Below the pieces are notes generated by a model. That model was given only the letters and a program-made list of their open reading frames with translations. It had not been told where the DNA came from and searched no databases. A stretch of DNA of 27,481 bases from an uncultured Kiritimatiellota bacterium (lineage in GTDB: Bacteria; Verrucomicrobiota; Kiritimatiellia; RFP12; UBA1067): NCBI GenBank assembly GCA_934635385.1, contig CAKTZI010000045.1, positions 1-27,481 of the forward strand, in the 5' to 3' direction. A program made the position numbers and the translations under genes. Positions 7,594 through 14,642 of the stretch are shown here, piece after piece. The first letter of the stretch is position 1, and every line of letters begins with the position of its first letter.

Positions 7594-7599
7594 TATAAT
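7594..7599 (+). promoter_or_regulatory. Possible -10 element for the GH71 gene
   Basis: TGGTATAATAC gives a perfect TATAAT at 7594-7599 with an upstream TGG, just after the stop at 7585. No good -35 is visible (best candidate GTCATC at 7571-7576). The transcript would include the long inverted repeat at 7636-7805. Confidence 0.45.
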
Positions 7600-7635
7600 A
7601 CAGGCGCGACAGAAAAGCAGTGAGACCACGAATGT

Positions 7636-7805
7636 CTCACACGGAGGCACGGAGACACGGAGAAATGATCGGATTTCAAGTTGATTCACGAAACTGCGCT
7701 CTCCCGTATGCATGCGCGTCCATTTGCCCAGTGGGTGAAAGCACGCGGTGTGCAAATGGTTGCGATATCTTGCAGAAACTCCGTGTCTCCGTGCCTCCGT
7801 GTGAG
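7636..7805 (+). repeat. Palindromic repeat, copy B, with 27-bp perfect arms
   Basis: Positions 7636-7662 are exactly reverse-complementary to 7779-7805. The arms are built from the word CACGGAG/CTCCGTG. The 116-bp centre contains TTGATTCACGAAAC, shared with copies A and D, and a nested CCATTTGC/GCAAATGG pair. The right arm ends 17 bp before the next start codon and abuts its Shine-Dalgarno. Confidence 0.9.
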
Positions 7806-7822
7806 ATTACGGAGGGAATGCG

Positions 7823-10063
7823 ATGAAGAAGGTCTTTTTGGTTTTGGCCGTGGCGGGCGTGGCTGGTGGCTTTCTGGCGTGGCATCGGCGCACCGCGCCG
7901 GCGCCGCAGCCGGAGCGCAAGGTGTTTGCGCATTTCATGGGGTGCTGGCCGGCGGCGCACGGGGCGCTGCCGCATTCCTTCCGAAAGGACGCGGCGCAGA
8001 CGCCGTCCGAGCGGTTCGCAAAGGCGCGCGCGAACGGCTACGACGCGGTGGGCGGACGCATCGTCAACTGGCCGCTCCTGCCGCAGGACTTCGAGACGAA
8101 CGCGCTCGCGAACGCGAAGCTGGAGATCGCGCGGGCGCTGCGCGCCGGAATCGACGGGTTCGCCTTTGACGCCTGGGCGGGCGGCGACAGCGCGAAGCGG
8201 CAGCTCGACATGTTCTTTCAGGCGGCGGAGGAGATGAAGGTCGATTTCGGCCTGACGGTCTGCTTCGACCCGAGCTGCCATCCGCACGGGCCGAACGACG
8301 GCACGATGCTCGAACAGTTCATCGCGACGGCGAAGTACGTGCTGCGTCATCTCGACTCGCCCAACCTCGCGCGCTTCGACGGCAAGCCGCTCTTCTTCGG
8401 CTACTACTCGGAAAACATCGTGCCGCATCCGAAAGGCGAGACGGGCGAGGCATGGCGCGCGCGCATCGCCGAGGCGTGGGCCGCGTGGCGCGCGGCGCTG
8501 CCGTGTCCCGTGTTCCTGCACGGCTCCATCGACGCGATGGCGAACTTCAAGGACGCGCAGCCCGATCAGATGGACGCGATCGGTCGCTGGGCGGGCGCGA
8601 CGTTCGACGCGGTCGGTGGCTTCCTCGGCACGGACAACGGCTGGGGCATGGACACGAACCTCGTCGCGGGCGTGAAGGCCGCCGGGGGCGAATGGAGCCA
8701 GCCGCTCTTCTTCCAGTACGCGAACAAGCTCGGCGGCATCATCACGGACGCAGGGCTGAATCACCTACGGCGAAACTGGAAGGCGGCGATCCGCAACGGG
8801 TCGCGGCTCCTGCAGTTCGTGACGTGGAACGACTACGGCGAGGAGTCGTCCATGGCGCCGGCCTACGGCACGTCCTACACCGTCACGCGCGTGAACCGCC
8901 ATTTCGCCGAGGCGTGGAAGGCCGGGCGTGCGCCGAAGGTCACGCAGGACGAGGTTCACGCGGTCTTCCGCCGGGCGCTCTCGACGGACGACGCCTACCC
9001 GTTCCTCTCGCGACGCGGGTGGCGTCCCACCGTGCTGGAAATCGACACGTTCCTGACGGCGCCGGCGCGCGTCGCGGTCGAGGGCTACGGGGAATACGAT
9101 GCGCGAGCCGGCTACTCGTTCAAGCAGTTTCCGCTGCGGGAGGGCGTGATCCGCGTCGCGGTCACGCGCGGCGCGACGGTGGCGCTCGACTGGACGTGTC
9201 CCGAAACGGTCGCGCGAGAGGCGTGGCGCGAGGACATGACGCTTGCCGCCTACGGGTCGAACTATGCGGACGAGTGGGCGCACGACTTTCCGGGGACAGG
9301 CCCCACCGTCTACACGGAGAACGCGGACGACGACGGCGACGGGCTGCCGAACTGGTTCGAGATGATCTACTTCGGACAGTTCCCGCGCATGTCCACGGCG
9401 ACGGCGGCCGATCCGGACGCCGACTCCGACGGCGACGGGCGCACGAACCGGCAGGAGTTCCGCGACCGCACGAACCCGCTCGTCGCGGACAAGGCCGGGT
9501 ACGACGTCGGCTTCGTCTGGCGGCTCACCGACCTGAAGGAGGACGTCTTCGTGACGAATCCGTTCAAGGACAGGACGGGGCGTGCGCGGTGGTACGCCGC
9601 CTACAAGTTCGGTCCGGCGCGCAAGATCGCGCACGACGGCGCGTACACGGTCATGGACTGGGCCGGCGGTTCGGCGAAGTCGCGTCAGGCAGGGGTCTAT
9701 GCGAAGAATCCGTGGGGCGGCTACGGCGGACACTGCAGCGTCTCGACGAACGGCACGGTCGCGCTTGCGCCGCGCCAGGAGTGCCTGATGCTGCTCGGCT
9801 GGAAGGCGCCGACGGCGGGGACGTATGCGGTTGAGGCCGTCGTCACGGGCGGCAAGGGGCATGGCAGCCTGCGGCTTTCGCTGGAGCAGGGGACGCGCGA
9901 GCTGGACGTGAAGGCCGTCAAGGGCGGGGCGTCCGCGACGCTGCGGGCGGAGGGCGTTGCGCTGCAGGCGGGCGAGATGCTGTGGCTCGTGGCCGACGCG
10001 CGCGACAGCTGGGGCATGCAAGGCGTGCGCATTGAGAAGTTTGACGTTCGGAGAGTGGAGTAG
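7823..10063 (+). CDS. GH71-type glycoside hydrolase with calcium-binding repeats
   Basis: The 746-residue protein begins with a signal peptide or membrane anchor (MKKVFLVLAVAGVAGGFLAW). Residues about 33-350 resemble GH71, the family of alpha-1,3-glucanases (mutanases): KVFAHFMGCW, an ALRAGIDGFAFDAW segment, and the late FVTWNDYGEES motif (Thr334-Glu341). A middle region of unclear fold follows. Near residues 499-550 two Asp-rich loops, NADDDGDGLPNWFE and DPDADSDGDGRTNRQEF, look like thrombospondin type 3/dockerin-like calcium sites. The last 150 residues look like a beta-sandwich, perhaps a carbohydrate-binding module. An export signal and these modules suggest extracellular or periplasmic action on an alpha-glucan. 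The Shine-Dalgarno is GGAGGG. The gene is the first of two GH71-like genes in tandem; substrate is inferred from the family only. Confidence 0.8.
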   Translation: MKKVFLVLAVAGVAGGFLAWHRRTAPAPQPERKVFAHFMGCWPAAHGALPHSFRKDAAQTPSERFAKARANGYDAVGGRIVNWPLLPQDFETNALANAKLEIARALRAGIDGFAFDAWAGGDSAKRQLDMFFQAAEEMKVDFGLTVCFDPSCHPHGPNDGTMLEQFIATAKYVLRHLDSPNLARFDGKPLFFGYYSENIVPHPKGETGEAWRARIAEAWAAWRAALPCPVFLHGSIDAMANFKDAQPDQMDAIGRWAGATFDAVGGFLGTDNGWGMDTNLVAGVKAAGGEWSQPLFFQYANKLGGIITDAGLNHLRRNWKAAIRNGSRLLQFVTWNDYGEESSMAPAYGTSYTVTRVNRHFAEAWKAGRAPKVTQDEVHAVFRRALSTDDAYPFLSRRGWRPTVLEIDTFLTAPARVAVEGYGEYDARAGYSFKQFPLREGVIRVAVTRGATVALDWTCPETVAREAWREDMTLAAYGSNYADEWAHDFPGTGPTVYTENADDDGDGLPNWFEMIYFGQFPRMSTATAADPDADSDGDGRTNRQEFRDRTNPLVADKAGYDVGFVWRLTDLKEDVFVTNPFKDRTGRARWYAAYKFGPARKIAHDGAYTVMDWAGGSAKSRQAGVYAKNPWGGYGGHCSVSTNGTVALAPRQECLMLLGWKAPTAGTYAVEAVVTGGKGHGSLRLSLEQGTRELDVKAVKGGASATLRAEGVALQAGEMLWLVADARDSWGMQGVRIEKFDVRRVE

Positions 10064-10129
10064 GTGTGTCTGCGGCGCTCATGCAACACGGGCCTGCGGC
10101 GCTCACGCGACACGGGCCTGCGGCGCTCA
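10064..10129 (+). repeat. Three direct repeats of about 24 bp
   Basis: Immediately after the stop codon the word CTGCGGCGCTCA is repeated three times. The two clearest units start at 10086 and 10110 with ACACGGGCCTGCGGCGCTCA. The same word occurs, in either orientation, at the ends of the palindromic repeats (5633-5646, about 10236-10245, 12900-12911). Confidence 0.8.
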
Positions 10130-10245
10130 ACACGGAGGGATCTGAGATTGGGAGGCACGGAGACTTTTTTTAAAGCAAACTCCGCTCTCCGTTTCTCCGT
10201 GTCTCCGTGTTAAACGCCGTAGGCCGTGAAGTCAAGCGCCGCAGG
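10127..10245 (+). repeat. Palindromic repeat, copy C (shortened)
   Basis: This copy has the CACGGAG word on the left and CTCCGTGTCTCCGTGTTAAA on the right, followed by two GCCG[CT]AGGCC words. The TGATTCACGAA centre of copies A, B and D is missing, replaced by a T7 run and AAAGCAAACTCCG. It lies in the gap between the two GH71-like genes. Confidence 0.75.
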
Positions 10246-10297
10246 CCAAGAGATTAAAGTTTAGATAGTTCGATAAGAAAACAAAGGAAAAAACAAA

Positions 10298-12862
10298 ATG
10301 AAGAATCTGATAGCGTGTGCCGCCACTCTGGCGGTGGCGGTGACGGCGGGGGCGGTCGAGGGCGAGCGCACGGTGTTCGCGCACTACATGACCTGCTTCT
10401 ACAAGGACGTCGAGACCTACAGGAAGGAAATCCTGATCGCCCAGCAGTATGGCGTGGAAGGCTGGGCGCTCAACTGCGGCAACTGGAAGCGCAAGGACCC
10501 GAAGACCGGCGAATGGCGTCCGCATGAGGGCTACGTGCAGGCCAGCTCCAACGTCTTCGCGGCGGCGGAGGCGCTCGGCACCGGGTTCAAGGTGTTCTTC
10601 TCGCCCGACGGCTCGAAGGAGGCCCTGCACCGCAGCAACCATCCCGACATGGGCGTGATGTTCCACGGACGGGCGAACCTCTTCCGCTACGGGGGGCGTC
10701 CGTTCATCTCCGGCTGGGCGGGCGGCACCCGCCTCACGAGCAAGTACGGCGACTTGCGGCGCGAGCTTGCGGCGCGCGGCGTCGGCGACTACCTGATCGT
10801 GCCGCAGTACGAGGTCTCGAACAACACGATGTACGAGACGTTCGACCTCGTGGAGAACGACATCTTCCGCGACCCGGACTTCGCCTGCGACGGCATCTTC
10901 TTCTTCGGGTGCGACAACACGGTCGACGAGTTCATCGACCGCCTCGACACGGGCCGCCTCGCGTCGCTGAAGAACGGCAAGATCTACATGGCCGGGCCGT
11001 GCCCCGCCTACAACAGCTCGAACCTGCGCGACTTCCGGGGCGTCTCCGGCTACGCGGACATCTGGCGGAGCCTCGTCGCCTCCCAGCCGGAGCTCGTCGA
11101 GATCGTGACGTGGAACGACAACGGCGAGGATTCCGGCATCTTCATCGACGGCTGGACGGGCGGCCAGCTGCCGCACGACCTGCAGAGCCGCACGTGGGCG
11201 TGTCGCGACGACGCCTTCCTCGACCTCACGGCCTGGTTCGCCGCCGCCTACAAGAGCCGGGGACGCTTCCCCGCCGTCACGCAGGACAAGATCTACGCCG
11301 CATACCGTCCGCGCCCGAAGCGCCTGACGAAGATATTCAGTCCCGAATCGGAAACGCCGTGGTCGGACTTCCGCGACACGTTCCTGCAGGTGCATGACGA
11401 CGTGGAGGACAACGTGTACATGAGCGCGCTGCTGACGGCGCCCGCCGAACTGGAGATCGCGCAGACGGGCGCGGACGGCACGCCGCACGTCGTCACGGCG
11501 CACATGGCCGCCGGCTTCCGCTCGCTTGCCGCGCCGATGGTGCCGGGCGCGACGCCGGTCTTCACCGTCCGCCGCGACGGCAAGGTCGTCGTCTCGACGG
11601 TCGGCCGCCGCCAGATCGCCGCGAAGGAGACGGAACGCAACTCGCTCGCGTGGGGCTACAACGGCACGCAGCGCATGTGGACGCAGTGCGCCGTCGCGGG
11701 CGCGCCCGCGCTGACGCTTGACGCGGCGGACGGGACGGAATGGACGCTGCCGAAGGGCTTCGCGCCGGGCAGCTACTCGTTCCGCGTGACGTACGCGAAC
11801 GCCACGGACGAGGAGGCGCGCTATTCGCTGCACGTCGACCTGCCGTGGCTCGCGAAGACCAGCCATGAACACATCCTGCCGCTCTACCTGCCGCCGACGG
11901 GCGGCGCGACGCGCGAGCTCGCGTTCCTCTGGACGGTGCCCGAAGGGGCGACGGCGATCCGCATCGTCTGCGACAGGGTGACGGGCGACGAGCGCAAGTG
12001 GACGACGAAGGACGGCCGGCGCGTGCAGGCGCCGCTCGCCTACGACTGGTCGGACTGGGGCGGCGCGGAGCTGAAGGCCGTCGCGCTCGTCCGCAACGCG
12101 GTCGCGCGCTGGGACGGGACGGTCGTGCCGCCCGTGCCGGAGACGGTCGCGATTCCCGGCGGCACGTTCACGATGGGGGCGCACGCGCAGGAGCCGGACG
12201 AAGGGCCGGCGCGCGAAGTCACGGTCTCGCCGTTCCGGATCGGCAGGTACGAGGTCACGAACCGCGAGTTCGAGGCGTTCCGTCCCGGACACCGCGCGAT
12301 GCGCTCGGCGACGTCGTGGCGCGACGACGATCCCGTCATCTACGTGTCGTGGCAGGACGCCCGCGCCTACTGCAACTGGCTCTCGCGCCGGGAGGGGCTG
12401 ACGCCCGCCTACGACGAGACGAACGGCTGGACGTGCAATCTCGCGGCGAACGGCTACCGCCTGCCGACTGAGGCGGAGTGGGAATACGTCGCGTCTGGGC
12501 GCGGCGAGGGCCGCGTCTACCCGTGGGGGAACGAGCCTCGGACGAAGGAACTGCGCAAGCGCGTGCGGCCGCGCGGATCGGACGAAGGGGACGTGTCGCG
12601 TGACGGCGTCTTCGACCTGGGCGGCAACGTCTGCGAGTGGTGCGAGGACAGCTACCACTACGACGCGCGGCCGGGCGGGACGGATCCGCTGGACACGCGC
12701 CCGCCCACGTCGGGGCGCATGAACTTCCGCTCGATTCGCGGCGGCAGCTTCGGCTACTACGGCAGCGCGCGCACCTGCGACCGTGAGTTCAACTCGCCGC
12801 GCTACGCGGGCTACATCTACATCGGCTTCCGCGTCTGCCGCTCGGCGAGGACTGCCCCCTGA
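10298..12862 (+). CDS. GH71-type hydrolase fused to an FGE/SUMF1-like domain
   Basis: The 854-residue protein has a signal peptide (MKNLIACAATLAVAVTAGAVEG). Residues about 24-350 are GH71-like, with TVFAHYMTCFYKD, an AQQYGVEGWALNCGNW segment and VEIVTWNDNGEDS (Thr271-Asp278). Residues about 380-600 are beta-rich and unassigned. From about residue 615 the sequence is an FGE-sulfatase (SUMF1/EgtB/PvdO) fold: IPGGTFTMGA, RIGRYEVTNREFEAF, YVSWQDARAYCNWLSRREG, YRLPTEAEWEYVA, YPWGNE, DLGGNVCEWCEDSY, RGGSF and GFRVCR. After RGGSF (814-818) true sulfatase-activating enzymes carry two spaced cysteines; here the first position is Tyr and only Cys827 is near. It is thus unlikely to be a classical formylglycine-generating enzyme. 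AAAGGA precedes the start. Confidence 0.82.
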   Translation: MKNLIACAATLAVAVTAGAVEGERTVFAHYMTCFYKDVETYRKEILIAQQYGVEGWALNCGNWKRKDPKTGEWRPHEGYVQASSNVFAAAEALGTGFKVFFSPDGSKEALHRSNHPDMGVMFHGRANLFRYGGRPFISGWAGGTRLTSKYGDLRRELAARGVGDYLIVPQYEVSNNTMYETFDLVENDIFRDPDFACDGIFFFGCDNTVDEFIDRLDTGRLASLKNGKIYMAGPCPAYNSSNLRDFRGVSGYADIWRSLVASQPELVEIVTWNDNGEDSGIFIDGWTGGQLPHDLQSRTWACRDDAFLDLTAWFAAAYKSRGRFPAVTQDKIYAAYRPRPKRLTKIFSPESETPWSDFRDTFLQVHDDVEDNVYMSALLTAPAELEIAQTGADGTPHVVTAHMAAGFRSLAAPMVPGATPVFTVRRDGKVVVSTVGRRQIAAKETERNSLAWGYNGTQRMWTQCAVAGAPALTLDAADGTEWTLPKGFAPGSYSFRVTYANATDEEARYSLHVDLPWLAKTSHEHILPLYLPPTGGATRELAFLWTVPEGATAIRIVCDRVTGDERKWTTKDGRRVQAPLAYDWSDWGGAELKAVALVRNAVARWDGTVVPPVPETVAIPGGTFTMGAHAQEPDEGPAREVTVSPFRIGRYEVTNREFEAFRPGHRAMRSATSWRDDDPVIYVSWQDARAYCNWLSRREGLTPAYDETNGWTCNLAANGYRLPTEAEWEYVASGRGEGRVYPWGNEPRTKELRKRVRPRGSDEGDVSRDGVFDLGGNVCEWCEDSYHYDARPGGTDPLDTRPPTSGRMNFRSIRGGSFGYYGSARTCDREFNSPRYAGYIYIGFRVCRSARTAP

Positions 12863-12887
12863 TCTTTCTGCGCGACAGTGCGCGCGT

Positions 12888-13060
12888 CCTGCATGAGAAG
12901 GCCTGCGGCGCTGAACGCGGAGGAAGCGGAGGCTGGGAGACGCGGAGGTGTGAGCCTGGGACAGTCAGGACGGCATTGATCTGACTTTAGGTTTCGTGAA
13001 TCATGCAAAGACCTCCGTGTCTCCGCTCCTCCGTCATCTCCGTGTTCAGCGAAAGCAATT
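12888..13060 (-). repeat. Palindromic intergenic repeat, copy D (inverted relative to copy A)
   Basis: Read on the minus strand this is almost the same as copy A: it begins AATTGCTTTCGCTGAACACG, has TGATTCACGAAACC in the centre and ends GCGCCGCAGGCCTTCTCATG. The conserved ends define the element borders. Copies A and D are 7.2 kb apart in opposite orientation and so could support inversion of the surface-protein and GH71 block between them. Confidence 0.85.
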
Positions 13061-13138
13061 AGACTACTTTTCGTTGGGCGAGTGGTGGTTTTTGCCGCAA
13101 AGGATAGCCGTTAAAAAAGATGGACTATATGACGAACC

Positions 13139-13470
13139 ATGACGAAGCAGATGAGAGACTGGAGTTGGAAAGAGGCGACGGACGATGAGTTCAAGAAACG
13201 TTGTCGCTCGGCGACGTACTATAAGATATTCAAGTTGGGGGGAACAAAACGGTTTCCACGAAAGGATGCCCTGTACAAAAGGGGTTCGGAATTCACGATT
13301 CCAAGAACAAGGCGGAATGCGCGATCCACGAGAAGTACAAGCACACCATTCCGTACCATCCGGGAACCTATCGGGAGATTGACTATCGCAAGCTGCGCAA
13401 GTTGACTGAACGCTACTGGCGTCTCTGGATTTCGCAATATCAGAGAATCGGCAGAGGCCTGTGGACATAG
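13139..13470 (+). pseudogene. Frameshifted small hypothetical gene
   Basis: The first part reads MTKQMRDWSWKEATDDEF and continues to RFPRKDALYK near 13278. The frame then turns into Arg/Ser/Thr-rich text. One frame over, the sequence continues sensibly from KGFGIHDSKNKAECAIHEKY through HTIPYHPGTYREIDYRKLRK to RGLWT and a TAG at 13468. Adding a single base in the AAAAGGGG run at 13276-13283 would restore one protein of about 110 residues. Both halves are rich in Lys, Tyr, Trp and charged residues and lower in GC than the flanking genes, which suggests foreign origin. I do not recognise the family. It may be a real pseudogene or a sequencing error. Confidence 0.55.
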
Positions 13471-13473
13471 GTC

Positions 13474-13796
13474 TTTTTAACACAGAGCCGCTACGCGGGG
13501 CAATAAGAGAGTCGCGGGAGAAGGGCTTCGCATTATAGGCGAACTGTTCTTGCGCCCAGTTTATCTTTTTCTAACGCAAAGGTCGCAAAGGCTTTAACGC
13601 AAAGGTCGCGAAGGTCTTTGCGTGTCTTTGCGTTTTTCTCTTGGCGTCCTTTGCGTTATAAATCATGAAACACCGCGTGAACTTCAACGAGCCCCTGATC
13701 TCAAAGAGACGGGGGCGACGAAGCCGACAGACGTGTGCGAAGCGAAACTCCCTGTCGCCTCGCATCGCCCGGCCGAAGGCCGCTCTGTGTTAAAAA
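13474..13796. mobile_element. MITE-like element with 15-bp perfect terminal inverted repeats
   Basis: TTTTTAACACAGAGC (13474-13488) is exactly reverse-complementary to 13782-13796, bounding a 323-bp unit with no gene. Inside are several copies of AACGCAAAGG in both orientations (AACGCAAAGGTCGCAAAGG, then TTTGCGTGTCTTTGCG and CCTTTGCGTT). These form a second family of palindromic words, distinct from the CACGGAG type. It begins 4 bp after the stop of the broken gene. No obvious target-site duplication is seen. Confidence 0.6.
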
Positions 13797-13852
13797 CTGA
13801 CCGAACCCCAACCTCTCCGCACGGCCCCCTGATGCGAAGCCCCTCTGTGTGA

Positions 13853-13932
13853 TATACTTCGGAAGTTTATCTGCGAGAACTGATGTCTGTTTTTGGGGGA
13901 TAAACTTCCGGTAAAGACGGCATAGACTTCCG
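13853..13932 (+). promoter_or_regulatory. Promoter -10 and three operator-like repeats for the HTH gene
   Basis: TATACT (13853-13858) is a candidate -10. CGGAAGTTTAT (13860-13870) and ATAAACTTCCG (13900-13910) are a perfect 11-bp inverted repeat. ATAGACTTCCG at 13922-13932 repeats the second arm with one mismatch. The first arm would overlap the start of transcription. The small helix-turn-helix protein encoded immediately downstream is the obvious candidate to bind them. Confidence 0.6.
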
Positions 13933-13945
13933 AAAGGAGAGCGGC

Positions 13946-14152
13946 ATGGAGTATCTGACAGTTGAAGAGACCGCTGCACGGTGGGGCGTGACGGCAAGGC
14001 AGGTTCGCACTTATTGCGCAGGAGGGCGCATTGCGGGTGCAATTCCGTCGGGCCGGACATGGCGCATCCCCGCGCATGCCGAGAAGCCGGTACGCAAGAG
14101 CCGTCGTCCCTACCCCAGAACGGTTCGCGGCAGCCGAGAATTTTCCGCATGA
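13946..14152 (+). CDS. Small helix-turn-helix DNA-binding protein (excisionase/MerR-like)
   Basis: The 68-residue product reads MEYLTVEETAARWGVTARQV at its start, then AGGRIAGAIPSGRTWRIPAH and AEKP. This is the winged-helix pattern of excisionase/MerR-like small DNA-binding proteins. Proteins of this kind are often encoded next to Fic-family genes in gut bacteria, and a Fic C-terminal remnant lies 200 bp downstream. A good Shine-Dalgarno (AAAGGAG) precedes the ATG. The last 20 residues are Arg-rich and may differ from the original C-terminus if the locus has been rearranged. It is probably an autoregulator acting at the 13860-13932 repeats; this is inference. Confidence 0.7.
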   Translation: MEYLTVEETAARWGVTARQVRTYCAGGRIAGAIPSGRTWRIPAHAEKPVRKSRRPYPRTVRGSREFSA

Positions 14153-14215
14153 CATTCTCATCTCAAGAAAACTTCACAAAACAGAACGTTTCTTTGTGTT
14201 TTCGTCACGCCAATA

Positions 14216-14355
14216 TGGGGACAGACCCCACCAACACTTGAGACTGGCCCCGCTTCCATGAGGAGACTGCCCCATCAAACTCCACCACTCGAACCCCACT
14301 AATGGGGTCTGACACTTTTTATTCACCACTAATGGGGGCTGACACTTTTTATTCA
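14216..14355. repeat. REP-like repeats, including a 30-bp tandem duplication
   Basis: TGGGGACAGACCCCA (14216-14230) is a 5-bp-stem hairpin. Two 30-bp direct repeats follow at 14296-14325 and 14326-14355, beginning CCACTAATGGGG and ending GACACTTTTTATTCA. GGGG...CTGTCCCC words of this sort are common around REP-associated tyrosine transposases, but no transposase is present here. A related hairpin is at 27155-27191. Confidence 0.8.
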
Positions 14356-14540
14356 AGGAATGCCTCAAGCACGACATAATTCCCATGCTCGTCCTGGAGA
14401 GAACGTGCCGCTTCTACTACATGGGGCTGCAGGAATGGCAGACGGACGAGACGCGCAGGGATCGTCTGCTCGACACGTTCCGCGCCGGACAGGACTACTT
14501 CGAGGCTCTTCTCCGCCGCTACGGCCACGTCATTTGCTGA
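14355..14540 (+). pseudogene. C-terminal remnant of a Fic-family gene
   Basis: In the frame ending at TGA 14538-14540 the sequence reads KECLKHDIIPMLVLERTCRF, YYMGLQEWQTDETRRDRLLD, TFRAGQDYFEALLRRYGHVI, C. The pattern 'ECLKxxIIP ... YYxGLxEW ... LxDTxxxGQDxF' matches the C-terminal end of Fic domain proteins (AMPylating or related enzymes). The catalytic HxFx(D/E)GNG motif and everything upstream are missing. The fragment starts exactly where the tandem REP-like repeat ends, so repeat insertion with deletion is the likely cause. There is no start codon or Shine-Dalgarno. Identification rests on memory of the family. Confidence 0.55.
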
Positions 14541-14570
14541 ATCCGTGATTTTATTTTGCCTAAAAACGTA

Positions 14571-14599
14571 TTGTATTCGTCCGTGGCTTTTGCTATAAT
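14571..14599 (+). promoter_or_regulatory. Strong promoter for the 14643 gene and probably the genes after it
   Basis: TTGTAT (14571-14576) and TATAAT (14594-14599) are 17 bp apart, with an extended TGC at 14591. Transcription would start near 14606, leaving a short leader that contains AAAGGAAAGG before the ATG at 14643. Confidence 0.75.
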
Positions 14600-14642
14600 G
14601 CTCGCGTTTCAAAAACAAGATAAAGGAAAGGAAAACTGCGAG

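Noticed and set aside
10232..12658. 808-codon minus-strand frame
   Set aside because: Antisense of the GH71-FGE gene, with no domains and heavy Arg/Val/Ala bias.
12863..12887. Rho-independent terminator after the GH71-FGE gene
   Set aside because: Only a weak GCGC/GCGC stem is present, with no U-run.
13120..13188. 22-codon frame MDYMTNHDEADERLELERG...
   Set aside because: It overlaps the better-supported frame at 13139, is very short and has no ribosome-binding site.
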